Below, one piece after another: positions 33,888 through 43,435 of a stretch of 64,000 nt of DNA. The stretch is from JBAXXL01 sp038206725. Its GTDB lineage: Bacteria; Bacteroidota; Ignavibacteria; Kapaibacteriales; UBA2268. The stretch's first letter is position 1, and each line of letters opens with the position of its first letter. Under the pieces are notes generated by a model. That model was not told where the DNA came from, searched no databases, and worked only from the letters and a program-made list of their open reading frames with translations. The DNA lies in assembly GCA_038206725.1 (NCBI GenBank), contig JBBRAO010000009.1:1-64000 (forward strand), written 5' to 3'. Position numbers and translations under genes: made by a program.

Positions 33888-35948
33888 CTATTTAAATAAG
33901 AATTTCTGAACTTTATGAACGATTTCATAAACATTGGCTTTGAAATAGATAAAGTCATCTATTCCTGCGGCTTTGTATTCTTCTACTTTATCGGTTGGGT
34001 ACCCCGCCAAAATATACATAGCTCTCGGTTTTTCTTTTTTGATTGCTGGTAGGGCTTTTGCTAAAAACTCGGCGTAAAATTCGTCCGTGGAGCAGAATAC
34101 TATTACTTTAGCATCGATTTTTTTGACACCTTCTATTAATTCATTGGCGGCTAAAAATCCGTCTATAATTTCAGTATTTAAACCCGCTACTTGGAAAAAG
34201 TCTGCCGCGAAGTCCGCTCTTGTTTTGTATTGATTCAAAGTTCCATAGCAAGCTAAGTGAACAGTAGGAATACGACGATTTTTATCTTTATAATTTTTGG
34301 TCGCGTCGCGCATATTCTCAAACAATCTGGCACTACGGCGCGAAGTAATTATCGGCATTTTAATAGGAACATCATCTACAAACAAAGCTTTTACTACATC
34401 GTTTATATACGTGCCCTTCTCAAATTCAGCTATCACTTCTTGGAATGTAACCGCGGTAACAACTTTTTTGGAATATTTGCTTCTTGCCAAACGGATATAC
34501 TTCTCTATCATTTCTTCGTGGTAAACTTCTGTAGAGGCTTGTTTTTCGGCTATATTCGGGTATTTATTAGTACCTAAAATAACATCTTTTCTGGTTGATA
34601 AATTTTTATCGCGCAGAACCGCTACTTCATGTATATCCTTTTGCATTATATCTTTTTGTAGGAATTCGTACATCCCGCCTTCTTTTTCGATATTTCTGAA
34701 ATAGTTCCACGATTTTTCAGCAAGCCGATTGGTTAGAGATTCAACATAATATGAACCGCCCGTCGGGTCAATTGTATCATTCAAATGAGCTTCGTATTTC
34801 AGAACATTTTGTGTATTGCGCGCTACTCTTCTGCTAAATTCGTCCGGTACGCCGTGCTTATTATCAAAGTGAGTTACGTCTATACTGTCGGAAGAGCCCA
34901 ATATGGCGGCAAATGTCTCGGTCGAATTACGTAGCATATTTACATAAGGATCGTATTTTGTATTATCGCGCCACGAAGTGGAAGCATTGATAAACATTTT
35001 TTGTGCTTCTTCGTCACCGCCGAATTCTTTTACGATTGTTGCCCATAGCATTCTGGCTGTGCGTAATTTGGATATACCCATAAAGAATTGCGTACCTATC
35101 GAGAAGTTAAACCAAATCGCATTTGCTACCGTGTTTATATCTATTCCTCGTTTGAGCATTTCGCGTATGTATTCCGTTCCCGTAGCAATAGCACCGGCGA
35201 CTTCGTGAATAGCACTGCCACCGCTGTTGTGGAAAAGAGAAGCGTTTACGGAAAAGATTCTCGATTTTATAGAATTCGCTGAATTCCATTTCAAAAGCTC
35301 CGCGGCTTGGTCGTAGTATTTAGCCGGTTCGGCGTAGGCTCTGCCCTTTCTTGCGGTAATTGAAATCGGATCAATCCCTAAAAACAAATTCAGTTTCTGT
35401 AATGGAATATTATTCGCATTGCAATATGCGTATATCAAAGCGGCGTAAACATACGATATTTCAGTACCGTCGAAAAACAATGCTATGCTGGTAATATCTA
35501 TATCTTTGAATGCGATTTTCAATTCTTCCAATGTCATAATATTCAATTTATGAAGCTTGAACATCGGATTGTTAGTATCTATATTCCAAATTGTATCGGC
35601 TTTAATATTTAGCGCGTTTTGTCCGCCTTGTATTTCTACTTTTGCCACGGAATTGAAATCCTCGGGTAGGAAGTACGGTAATCGCTGATTAATATACCAT
35701 CCGTCTTTTTTAAAACCATCCACTTGCGTAGAACGGGTAAATGGTGCAACACCGGGTAACGCGTCTATAAGTTCTAAATTTTCTACGTCTTCTTTGTTGT
35801 AAATCGGCTTCAATGTTATACCTTCATAAGTTTGGGTAAACATTTTTTTATCGAAATCCTCCCCTTTTAAAGCCGCAGTAGCCGCTGATTTCCAATCATC
35901 ATAAGTTGGAATTTCAAATTCTTCGAAAAATTTGGTAGCATCGTTCAT
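33888..35948 (-). CDS. mutA: Methylmalonyl-CoA mutase small (beta) subunit
   Basis: The 686-residue protein has the mutase TIM barrel (FTRSTQVDGFKKDGW ... NSGGSAIHEVAGAIATGTEYI ... IDPTGGSYYVESLT) and a C-terminal cobalamin-binding-like fold (VHLACYGTLNQYKTRADF). The B12-ligating DxHxxG motif of the catalytic subunit is absent, as expected for the small subunit of the heterodimer that interconverts methylmalonyl-CoA and succinyl-CoA. The large subunit gene normally follows directly, but here only repeat elements follow. The partner must be elsewhere. A TAGTTTTG box lies at 35957-35964, very close to the ATG at 35948. Confidence 0.93.
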   Translation of the reverse strand: MNDATKFFEEFEIPTYDDWKSAATAALKGEDFDKKMFTQTYEGITLKPIYNKEDVENLELIDALPGVAPFTRSTQVDGFKKDGWYINQRLPYFLPEDFNSVAKVEIQGGQNALNIKADTIWNIDTNNPMFKLHKLNIMTLEELKIAFKDIDITSIALFFDGTEISYVYAALIYAYCNANNIPLQKLNLFLGIDPISITARKGRAYAEPAKYYDQAAELLKWNSANSIKSRIFSVNASLFHNSGGSAIHEVAGAIATGTEYIREMLKRGIDINTVANAIWFNFSIGTQFFMGISKLRTARMLWATIVKEFGGDEEAQKMFINASTSWRDNTKYDPYVNMLRNSTETFAAILGSSDSIDVTHFDNKHGVPDEFSRRVARNTQNVLKYEAHLNDTIDPTGGSYYVESLTNRLAEKSWNYFRNIEKEGGMYEFLQKDIMQKDIHEVAVLRDKNLSTRKDVILGTNKYPNIAEKQASTEVYHEEMIEKYIRLARSKYSKKVVTAVTFQEVIAEFEKGTYINDVVKALFVDDVPIKMPIITSRRSARLFENMRDATKNYKDKNRRIPTVHLACYGTLNQYKTRADFAADFFQVAGLNTEIIDGFLAANELIEGVKKIDAKVIVFCSTDEFYAEFLAKALPAIKKEKPRAMYILAGYPTDKVEEYKAAGIDDFIYFKANVYEIVHKVQKFLFK

Positions 35949-36059
35949 ATTGTTCTCAAAACTAATTTTTCTTAAAAATCAATTACTAAAGTGTAAAAAT
36001 AAGAATAAATAATCTATTGGCAAAATTTAACGCGGTTTGCGTTGAAAATTACGAGCTCT

Positions 36060-36401
36060 GACTCTTTTTTTACTCGTGTTAGTTGGAGTCTTTTGATTTG
36101 GAGTTTTCATACACATATCATCCAACCAAGCCAAAGATGTGTCGGAGGATCAAGCATACCTGATTGATATTCATTCTTTTAATTTGGAGCTTAGAGACAG
36201 CCCACCCGGGCAAGGTAAAATATCCGGCACATCTTGATTCCATATATATAAAAATCTCGTTACCAAGCAGGAGCTTGCTAACGAGATCGGATGTTAGAGC
36301 TTAGTAACGAGATCGGAATATCGCTGACAAGCAAGGATGCTTATCCCACCAGGTCATCGATATGTCTCATCCTTGATTGTAATTCATTCTTCCTAAGGTA
36401 G
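36060..36401. repeat. Repeat-filled region between mutA and the outer-membrane protein gene
   Basis: Units seen are a diverged family A-like segment ending GCTTAGAGACAG (about 36100-36195), family B (CTCGTTACCAAGCAGGAGCT, 36255-36290) with a second partial copy (TAGTAACGAGATCGGA, about 36302-36318), and a family A core (GACAAGCAAGGATGCTTATC, from 36325). The part 35949-36059 contains the mutA upstream region and nothing else recognisable. Confidence 0.7.
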
Positions 36402-37346
36402 TTAGAAATTGAATCCCATACTAACTCTGAAGTTGTTTTGTACCAATGGATCGGCAGTTTCGAAAGGCCAGTTCATATCGTTTTTGCGAAGTTCATATAT
36501 ACCGAAACTAATAGCGTTGTGTAGTACGAAATCAACAACAGGTACTATAGCAGGAGAGCTTTTCTTGACTTTGCCTATAAACCAATCAGCCAGACCGTGT
36601 CCACTGCTTTCAACTAAACTGCTTCCAGCCCACTTCCAAAATAAAAAGCGTGGGTAAATTTGATTTGTTTCATAACCTGCACCAATCGTAAGGTTTTTGA
36701 ATACCTTGATTTTGATACCGCCTTCATATTGCTGACCGAAACGAGTGCCTTCGCCAAATGTATTAGCTGTAGGGGCAAAAGATTGCAAAGTATCGGTAAA
36801 ATCAACCCAATTCCAAGCCAAGCCATTTCCGTGGTATAGTATTACAGCGCTTTCCTTTCCAATTTTCCAACCGTAACCTTGATTACCTGAAAGGGTTACT
36901 CGCCAAGATTTCGTACCAATATCGCCAAGGTCAGGGTCAACCTTACCTAATGAAGAATTTACGTGGTTCAACGAAGCATAGTTGAAGTCGTACCTTACTA
37001 TATAGTCGCTGTTCGCAATAACTTTTGTGGTTGTCATACCCAATCTTGCTTCAAAATTGAAATTGTCCGCCAACTTTGGAAAACTATTTTCAAGTGTGGA
37101 CTGTGTTTTTCCGTAGAGGAATTCCATCGTAGGAGAATGATGATCTAAATATCGATTTTCTGATTTACACTTTGGCCAATTAGGAATAAAAAAATCGAAC
37201 ATAAAATCATTGTCTAAGTTGAAGTCGTTCGATTGTGTGGAATCTGCCGGATCACTTGCACCCGCGGCGTTTTCACCGGATTGAGCAAATAACATTGTAC
37301 TTCCGCTTAGTAGCACAATAGTGAAGATAAATAATAACTTTTTCAT
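36402..37346 (-). CDS. Putative outer-membrane beta-barrel protein
   Basis: The 314-residue protein has a signal peptide (KKLLFIFTIVLLSGSTMLFAQ), an acidic Ser/Asp-rich linker, and a body of alternating strands with many Gly, Tyr and Trp (YNQ-, GGIKIKVFKNLTIGAGYETN). It ends in Phe after FRVSMGFNF, the usual C-terminal signature of outer-membrane barrels. I place the start at ATG 37346 rather than the in-frame TTG at 37358. No family is recognised. It faces the divergent paralogue pair starting at 37494. Confidence 0.65.
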   Translation of the reverse strand: MKKLLFIFTIVLLSGSTMLFAQSGENAAGASDPADSTQSNDFNLDNDFMFDFFIPNWPKCKSENRYLDHHSPTMEFLYGKTQSTLENSFPKLADNFNFEARLGMTTTKVIANSDYIVRYDFNYASLNHVNSSLGKVDPDLGDIGTKSWRVTLSGNQGYGWKIGKESAVILYHGNGLAWNWVDFTDTLQSFAPTANTFGEGTRFGQQYEGGIKIKVFKNLTIGAGYETNQIYPRFLFWKWAGSSLVESSGHGLADWFIGKVKKSSPAIVPVVDFVLHNAISFGIYELRKNDMNWPFETADPLVQNNFRVSMGFNF

Positions 37347-37493
37347 AATAACTCTCAATAATAAAACAATAATTAATTGTAATACGTTAATAACTTTAAT
37401 GTGTTACATAAATAAAAAAATATTTGTGGCACCTTTTTTGATATATATTTATAGATATTAAAGTTTAATTTATTTTTTATGGAGCTTTTTGCG

Positions 37494-38678
37494 ATGAAAA
37501 AAATATTGAAAGTGCTTATAACACTTGTTTTTACATTCTCAGTAGTCGTTATACCGTCTGCTCTTGCTCAGCAGTCAAATACTTCGGTTTTAGACACCAA
37601 TAAGTATGAGGTGTTCTTTTTAGAAGTGCCCCCACTGCCTACGAAAGCGGAAAGAGAGATGTACGAAGAGCAGGCACTATATACTATGAAATTAATGGAA
37701 TACTATAGTATAGCATCGGGTTTGGAAAGCATTATTAGGATTTCCGGAGCGAAACCGGTTGAAAGAGTACCGATTCCTACGACTGATATGCTATCGGATG
37801 CCGAATTTAAAGTGCTGGCAAATTACTATAAAATATGCACTAATTTGAAAAAACAGGTCGATAGCGAGAACATTCTTTATAAGGATAAAAAGCTGTTGGA
37901 GTTTTACAAAACAATCGAACGTCTGAAACGAGATAATTTCACGTTGAGTTACGATAATAAAATGCTTTCAATGGATAATAATCTTTACAAAAGTAAATTC
38001 AATAATTTGTTCGATAAATTGACCGAAACAAACAAGAAAATTGATTCCTTGGAAATGCGCTATATCAACGAATTGGTAAATTCCAATCTTAACTCACTTG
38101 CTATGACCGTGGATTACAAAATGCATTTTTATCCCGTTCTTCAAATCAAAGGCGGTGTAAATCAATTGTTATTATTCAGCGATATATTGGATGAACGCAC
38201 CGGTTTCGGAGCGCAGATGAACTTTGTACCCGGACCGCTTTGGGGTTTGGGTCAATACTTTGATGTATTCGGTGGTGTAAACTGCTCTAATATTTATGTG
38301 AATAATTTTAAATTCAATACTAACATTTACCATTACGGTCTCGACCTAATTGTACCAATCTCGAAATTTATAGAGATGAAACGCTTCAATTTGGACTTTA
38401 AAGTTGGATTGGGATTTTTCAACGCCTCAGCGAAAGCTCCGAACAGCATATTGGCAAATTCCGATTGGTACGGACAAATGATGCGTTTCGAATTCAACGC
38501 CTATAACACCGGATATAATTTCCCGGTTGGCATTTATGCGTATTATACATTTTACTACAACAACAACAATATCGTTTTTCCAATGGGCGGCGGTATCAAC
38601 TACTCTCTAAATACAAATTGGTCGGGCGCGTTTGGTGCCGGATTAACTTTCCCGCTGTGGAATGTTTTGATGAAATAG
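37494..38678 (+). CDS. Exported outer-membrane protein, paralogue 1
   Basis: The protein of about 394 residues has a signal peptide (KKILKVLITLVFTFSVVVIPSALAQ), a conserved stretch VPPLPTKAEREMYEEQALYTMKLMEYYSIAS, a central coiled coil (about residues 120-200, LKRDNFTLSYDNKMLSMDNNL), and a C-terminal half rich in Gly/aromatic strands that ends FPLWNVLMK. That half looks like a membrane barrel. The start at 37494 is set by GGAG nine bases upstream; an in-frame ATG lies five codons earlier. The next gene is a clear paralogue. No known family is recognised. Confidence 0.7.
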   Translation: MKKILKVLITLVFTFSVVVIPSALAQQSNTSVLDTNKYEVFFLEVPPLPTKAEREMYEEQALYTMKLMEYYSIASGLESIIRISGAKPVERVPIPTTDMLSDAEFKVLANYYKICTNLKKQVDSENILYKDKKLLEFYKTIERLKRDNFTLSYDNKMLSMDNNLYKSKFNNLFDKLTETNKKIDSLEMRYINELVNSNLNSLAMTVDYKMHFYPVLQIKGGVNQLLLFSDILDERTGFGAQMNFVPGPLWGLGQYFDVFGGVNCSNIYVNNFKFNTNIYHYGLDLIVPISKFIEMKRFNLDFKVGLGFFNASAKAPNSILANSDWYGQMMRFEFNAYNTGYNFPVGIYAYYTFYYNNNNIVFPMGGGINYSLNTNWSGAFGAGLTFPLWNVLMK

Positions 38679-38695
38679 TTATTTTTAACTAAAAG

Positions 38696-39844
38696 ATGGT
38701 GAAAAAAATGAAAAAAACAGTACTAATATTTGCTCTGATTCTATGCTCGTTTGCGAGTATGTTAGCTGAATACAGTATTTTAGATGTGCCGGCATTACCG
38801 ACAAAAGCCCAGAAAGATATGTACGATGAAGAGGCTCTATACACTCAAAAATTAATGGAATATTATACCATAGCCGCAAATTACGAGTTCTTAATAAATT
38901 ACAGCGGGCTGGTTCCGGTAAAACAAGTTCCAATTCCATCAATAGAGCAATGGGAAGAAACAGGTTTGAAAAATATCAATTTATATTACAATCTTTGCAT
39001 TGAATTGCAAAAACAATATAAGGAAAACTCGCTGAATTTCCGTGATAATGAAATTGTTAAACTTGGGAACCAATTGAAAGAATCCAAGAAAAACAGCTTC
39101 GATATCGAATCTAAATTGCTGAATGCTGAATTAATAAATCTACATTCGGAATTTTATAGAGATAAGAATTTTGAATTGCTGAACGATTTGGATAAGTATA
39201 TGTTCGAAAACGATTCGTTGCGTTTGGCGGTTTACGGGGCTAAACGCGAAATGTACGAACGAATGAAAAAGAATCGCGGCGCGTTGCGCGACTTCAAATA
39301 TCCTGTGTTGACAGCAAAAGTTGGAGCGGTCCAAAGTTTCTTTTACTCCGCAAGCACCGATATAAAAACCGGTGTTCAAACAATGCTTGTTTTCAATCCT
39401 GGTCCTATGCTCAACATAGGCGAGTATTTCGATCTATTCGGCGGAGTGGATTTCTATGGTGTAAATACGCCATATAACAAGATAAAAGTGCAAAATTACT
39501 CGTATGGTATAAACCTTGTTTTGCCTTTCTCGCGTTTAGTGAAATTCGAGAAATTTGGTATAGAAGCGAAATTTGGAGTGGGTTTCTTCAACGCCAATGC
39601 CGATGCGCCAAATACGGATTTGCTTTCAACAAGTTGGCACGGACAGATGATTCGCTTCGAATTGGATTTCTTTAATTTTGGCGGCAGTTTCCCTATAGGC
39701 ATTTACTCCAATTATTCATTGTATAACAATAGAAACAATATCACATTCCCAATTGCCGCCGGCTCCGAAATGAGTATCGGTAACAATTGGACAAGCGCGT
39801 TTACACTGGGTATTAATTTCCCACTCTGGAATTTAGCCGACTAA
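38696..39844 (+). CDS. Exported outer-membrane protein, paralogue 2
   Basis: The 382-residue protein shares the layout of the preceding gene: signal peptide (TVLIFALILCSFASMLAE), VPALPTKAQKDMYDEEALYTQKLMEYYTIA, a coiled coil (about 110-180) and a barrel-like C-terminal half (GVGFFNANADAPNTDLLSTSWHGQMIRFELD matches paralogue 1 closely), ending FPLWNLAD. It starts 17 bases after paralogue 1. An internal ATG four codons in is an alternative start. The last 48 bases plus the terminator recur at 44735-44878 with four mismatches. Confidence 0.7.
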   Translation: MVKKMKKTVLIFALILCSFASMLAEYSILDVPALPTKAQKDMYDEEALYTQKLMEYYTIAANYEFLINYSGLVPVKQVPIPSIEQWEETGLKNINLYYNLCIELQKQYKENSLNFRDNEIVKLGNQLKESKKNSFDIESKLLNAELINLHSEFYRDKNFELLNDLDKYMFENDSLRLAVYGAKREMYERMKKNRGALRDFKYPVLTAKVGAVQSFFYSASTDIKTGVQTMLVFNPGPMLNIGEYFDLFGGVDFYGVNTPYNKIKVQNYSYGINLVLPFSRLVKFEKFGIEAKFGVGFFNANADAPNTDLLSTSWHGQMIRFELDFFNFGGSFPIGIYSNYSLYNNRNNITFPIAAGSEMSIGNNWTSAFTLGINFPLWNLAD

Positions 39845-39940
39845 AATTTAAATTCTGTTAATTACGTAAATAGCCGCCATTTAGACGGCTTGATGGTACC
39901 TCATCCGATAATCTGAGCAATTATCGGATGAGTTTTTTTT
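39797..39940 (+). repeat. Direct repeat, left copy (3' end of paralogue 2 plus terminator)
   Basis: This 144-bp stretch covers the last 15 codons, the stop and the terminator. It matches 44735-44878, also on the plus strand, at 140 of 144 positions by eye. The two copies bracket the 4.8 kb containing the TPR, FISUMP, VWA-OmpA, hicBA and transposase remnants. Confidence 0.92.
39900..39940 (+). terminator. Strong intrinsic terminator of the paralogue operon
   Basis: A perfect 13-bp stem, CTCATCCGATAAT / ATTATCGGATGAG, has a 7-base loop and is followed by eight Ts. A small stem AGCCG/CGGCT (39872-39890) precedes it. The stem sequence is related to the family I palindrome. Confidence 0.92.
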
Positions 39941-40206
39941 ATAAAATTGTAACGATCGAACTAAATGTAACGAAATACTGACATATTTTTTAAATGGAAT
40001 TAAAATATATTAGATTTTTTGTAAATTAATTTAAATTCTGATGAATTTATTCAAAAATTCTTTTAATAATAAAAAAAAAATTGTTGATTTAGCATCGAAT
40101 TATGACAGGATTTTTAGTTTCTTTGTTTTTGTTTACTAATTAATATGAAATAATGAATTATTAGAATTCACAAATTATAGATTTTGTATTTTTATATGAG
40201 GATTTT
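39941..40206. other. AT-rich intergenic region
   Basis: Only AT-rich DNA with long A and T runs is seen. No ORF above a few codons, no repeat family and no clear promoter match was found. An AGGATTTT stretch just before the ATG at 40207 may serve as its ribosome-binding site. Confidence 0.5.
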
Positions 40207-40788
40207 ATGAAAAGAGAGTTATTGCGCCAGCAAGAAGTCGGCAAATTTATAAAAAGAAATTGCCAAATGTTATTATTAATAATATTAATGTTCAACGTTA
40301 GTATTTGTCTTTCCCAAGAGAGCGGAAGTAAATACAGTTCCGACCAAGCCTCGAGATTTATCAAATTAGGACAATCCTACCGCCAGTTGCCAAACTATGA
40401 TTTGGCTCGATCATACACTAAATTAGGTATCAAAATAGCAATATTAAAAGGTAATAAATACTGGGAAGCCGTCGGATATGAAAACTTAGGATATCTTGAT
40501 ATTGATAATTCAGATATAGAAAATGCCAAATTAAATTTAAGGAAATCCCTGAAAATATTTAATGGTATCCTTAAAATGGGTGGTGGTAGTCAAGAAGTAA
40601 TACAGTTAATATTAGCCAAATTAGAAATGGGCGAGTATGATAACTCAAGTCAATTTATAAATGAACTTAAAAGGGAAATCGAAATTCTAACCAATGAAAA
40701 CAAGAAACAGCAGGCTCGGATAGATCTACTGCAAAAAAAAATAGATGCAATAACTATAACAGGAACACCACTAGATTCCCTAGAATAA
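40207..40788 (+). CDS. Secreted TPR-like protein with C-terminal coiled coil
   Basis: The 193-residue protein begins with a basic stretch and a hydrophobic segment (MLLLIILMFNVSICLSQ), so it is exported. Residues 45-125 fit two or three TPR-like helical pairs (ASRFIKLGQSYRQLPNYDLARSYTKLGIKIA; EAVGYENLGYLDIDNSDIENAKLNLRKSL). Residues 150-185 form a coiled coil (INELKREIEILTNENKKQQARIDLLQKKI). It probably serves as a protein-interaction scaffold in the periplasm. It is the first gene of the segment bounded by 144-bp direct repeats. Confidence 0.6.
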   Translation: MKRELLRQQEVGKFIKRNCQMLLLIILMFNVSICLSQESGSKYSSDQASRFIKLGQSYRQLPNYDLARSYTKLGIKIAILKGNKYWEAVGYENLGYLDIDNSDIENAKLNLRKSLKIFNGILKMGGGSQEVIQLILAKLEMGEYDNSSQFINELKREIEILTNENKKQQARIDLLQKKIDAITITGTPLDSLE

Positions 40789-40821
40789 TCCTTAATCAAG
40801 CACAACTTTTAAAGGTGTAGT

Positions 40822-41493
40822 ATGAATTACAGAGTTATAGGATTGTCGCTGGTTTTGATTCCTTTTGTGTTCTTTAGTATTACCGAAGCAAAAGAAAATA
40901 CATCGGATGCGACAAATATCAAAAGCGTTACCATCGGCAAGCAAGTGTGGATGGTAGAAAATCTTTATGTTACAACCTATCAAGACGGTACGCCAATTCC
41001 ACAAGTCCAAGACCCTTTAGAATGGAACAAAGTTGAATATGGTGCTTGGTGCTACTATGACAACGATACTAACAATGGGAAGATATACGGCAAGCTGTAT
41101 AATTGGTATGCGGTAAATAATCCGCACGGGTTGGCACCATCAGGCTGGCATATTCCAAAAGATTCCGAATGGAAAACATTAACAAAATTCCTTGGTGGAA
41201 AAAGAGTTGCCGGTGGTAAATTAAAAGCTAAAGGCACAAGAGAAAAAGGAAATGGATTGTGGTACAGCCCAAACCAAAATGTAACCAATTCTTCCGGCTT
41301 TTCCGGACTACCGGGTGGTTATCGCTATTTAAAAGGTACGTATATGAGCTTAGGCAGTAACGGGTATTGGTGGAGTTCTTCGAGTGGATTGTTTTCGGCG
41401 AAATATTTTAATATGTACTATGATAATACAATTGTTAACAGATACAGTATTAATAAAAAATACGGCTATTCCGTTCGCTGTATAAAGGATTAA
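40822..41493 (+). CDS. FISUMP-domain (Fib_succ_major) secreted protein
   Basis: After a signal-like start (YRVIGLSLVLIPFVFFSITEA) the 223-residue protein shows a complete Fibrobacter-succinogenes-major-paralogous domain. Landmarks are VTIGKQVWMVENLYVTTYQDG, GKLYNWYAVNNPHGLAPSGWHIPKDSEWKTL, the GFSGLPGGYRY strand, GYWWSSS and the final YGYSVRCIKD. The domain is of unknown biochemical role and is abundant in surface proteins of FCB bacteria. Its start is 33 bases after the TPR gene, so the two may be co-transcribed. Confidence 0.85.
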   Translation: MNYRVIGLSLVLIPFVFFSITEAKENTSDATNIKSVTIGKQVWMVENLYVTTYQDGTPIPQVQDPLEWNKVEYGAWCYYDNDTNNGKIYGKLYNWYAVNNPHGLAPSGWHIPKDSEWKTLTKFLGGKRVAGGKLKAKGTREKGNGLWYSPNQNVTNSSGFSGLPGGYRYLKGTYMSLGSNGYWWSSSSGLFSAKYFNMYYDNTIVNRYSINKKYGYSVRCIKD

Positions 41494-41640
41494 AAAAATA
41501 ATTCAAATATACTATTTTATTTGGATTTACAAAGAAATGAAATTATTGAAGAGAATTTTAAATAACGATATTTGGGTTCATAAAATATAATTAATTAAGT
41601 GATATTTTTTCAACCCAATAAAAAATATTTAGAGTATTTT

Positions 41641-43344
41641 ATGAAAAAATGTTTATACTTTTTAGTAGGACTTTTACTTTTAGCATCTTGTAGTCACCCC
41701 ATCAATATAGTCAAATTCCAACCTATCAATAGTACTATCAATGAAGGCGATCAAACATATTTAGAATGGGAAGTGCAAAATGCTGATAGAATAGTTATAA
41801 AACAGAATGACCTTATTAACAATATCAAAGAATCCACAAATTTGATTGATAGTTTGGAGGTGTCGCCAACACAATATACAGTTTACACTTTAATTGCTTA
41901 CAAGGGAGACGCTGATTCAAGCAAGTCACTTGATATAACAGTTCAAAAAAAAGCGGTGGTAGAGGACCCAAGTGGTTCAAACATAGTTCAACCTAATGTT
42001 GAGTCTCAAAGAAGTTATGTCCTGTCACCAACTATTATTGGTAGAATGCCAATTTCAAGTGCAACAGCAAACACAAATTTAATTTATGAAATCGTCTATA
42101 TTAATCAATCAGATTATCCAGACGAGGTGATGCTTTATGTAACTGTGAAAGATCAGTATGGGAATTTCATCACCAATTTGGCACCTCCGTACGGCACAAA
42201 AGAAACCGCCTATAAATACTTTCTTAAGATAGTAGAAGAAGTAGGTGGTAGAAAATACCCGATTGGTAGCTTTGAGGTTGAAGAAAAGCACGACGAGCGT
42301 GCGCAAAATTACAATTTTTCATTAGTATTGGACCATAGCGGCTCAATGTTTGGTAATATAGACGCATTACATAATTCAGTAATAGAATTTGTCAATGCTA
42401 TGGCCGATGATGATAAATCTGCTATTATCAAGTTCGATAGTCGAATTGAAAGGACTGTACCTTTAACAAGTGATAAAAACCTTTTATGGAACCCGCGCAT
42501 TTACAATGGATTGTATGGTTTTGATGGTTCAACTTCTTTGATCGCCGCCGGTGATGAGGGAATTAATAGTTTAGCTTACAGTGATGGTACTTCGAAAATA
42601 GAAATATTATTCACTGATGGATTAGAAAATTCATCATTCGCAACTTCGTTAGCTTCCAACAAATCTTTGGCATTTTCTCCTAGCCAGCTGATTAATAACG
42701 CTCGCAACGCGAAGGTAAGAATTTTTACAATCGGGTTTGGTAATGCGGATGCCAATATGTTAGAAAGAATTTCTAAATACACAGATGGCAAAAGTTTTTA
42801 TGCTAATAACAACGATGAGATTAATAAGATATTTAATGAATTGCCGAGGGTTTTCCATAACTACTATCTCATTAGATATTGGCCTATAGAACAAGACGGA
42901 ATGCACGATGTTACATTGACTTGCAGTAATACTAATGGCAAATCAGTCAATGTTTGCGGCAGTTATTATGTAGGTACTGTTCCTTTGGATCCGAACGAAC
43001 CAACTATGCCTAAACAACTGATAGCCAATTTTGTTTTTAGCAAGGATACAGTACGCGTACGCGACTTACCGGGTATTATTAGACTGGCAAATTTCCTTAC
43101 AATGAACCCAAATGCCACAATTATTTTATTCGGACATACGGATTTAGTAGGCGAGCAGGTTGGTAATATGGATTTGGGGGAAAGAAGAGCGAAAAATGTC
43201 AAGCAAAAACTCATAATGTTAGGTATAGAAACAGATAGAATTATGATTGTAACTAATGGTATGAATACACCAATTTACAATCCTGAAATGGACGAGTACC
43301 AAGCAAACGAAAACAGACGTGTAGAATATATTATAAGGTTTTAA
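41641..43344 (+). CDS. VWA-OmpA outer-membrane lipoprotein
   Basis: I start at ATG 41641, which gives a clear lipoprotein signal (KKCLYFLVGLLLLASCSHP). Order of domains: an Ig-like strand region (residues 20-110), a von Willebrand A domain from about 220 with the MIDAS sequence LVLDHSGSMFG and later LFTDGLENS, and a C-terminal OmpA-like domain with FGHTDLVGE and LGERRAKNVKQKL, which contacts peptidoglycan. The protein of 567 residues would sit in the outer membrane, tied to the cell wall, and present a metal-dependent adhesion module to the periplasm or surface. It follows the FISUMP gene. Confidence 0.87.
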   Translation: MKKCLYFLVGLLLLASCSHPINIVKFQPINSTINEGDQTYLEWEVQNADRIVIKQNDLINNIKESTNLIDSLEVSPTQYTVYTLIAYKGDADSSKSLDITVQKKAVVEDPSGSNIVQPNVESQRSYVLSPTIIGRMPISSATANTNLIYEIVYINQSDYPDEVMLYVTVKDQYGNFITNLAPPYGTKETAYKYFLKIVEEVGGRKYPIGSFEVEEKHDERAQNYNFSLVLDHSGSMFGNIDALHNSVIEFVNAMADDDKSAIIKFDSRIERTVPLTSDKNLLWNPRIYNGLYGFDGSTSLIAAGDEGINSLAYSDGTSKIEILFTDGLENSSFATSLASNKSLAFSPSQLINNARNAKVRIFTIGFGNADANMLERISKYTDGKSFYANNNDEINKIFNELPRVFHNYYLIRYWPIEQDGMHDVTLTCSNTNGKSVNVCGSYYVGTVPLDPNEPTMPKQLIANFVFSKDTVRVRDLPGIIRLANFLTMNPNATIILFGHTDLVGEQVGNMDLGERRAKNVKQKLIMLGIETDRIMIVTNGMNTPIYNPEMDEYQANENRRVEYIIRF

Positions 43345-43361
43345 CGATTATTTGCAAATTA

Positions 43362-43389
43362 GTTGCCACGGCTTTTAAGTCGTGGCAAC
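43362..43389. repeat. Family H single palindrome
   Basis: GTTGCCACGGCTTTTAAGTC followed by GTGGCAAC is a near-perfect 28-base palindrome, identical to one arm of the element at 33626-33761. It lies 17 bases after the VWA-OmpA stop codon and could form the transcript 3' end. Confidence 0.8.
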
Positions 43390-43435
43390 AGAAGAGTTTC
43401 CTCTTCTCATTCATAATTCATAATTCAAAATTGCT

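Noticed and set aside
35949..36059. Cobalamin riboswitch before mutA
   Set aside because: No B12-box-like sequence or multi-stem structure was found in the region upstream of the ATG, which is short and AT-rich.
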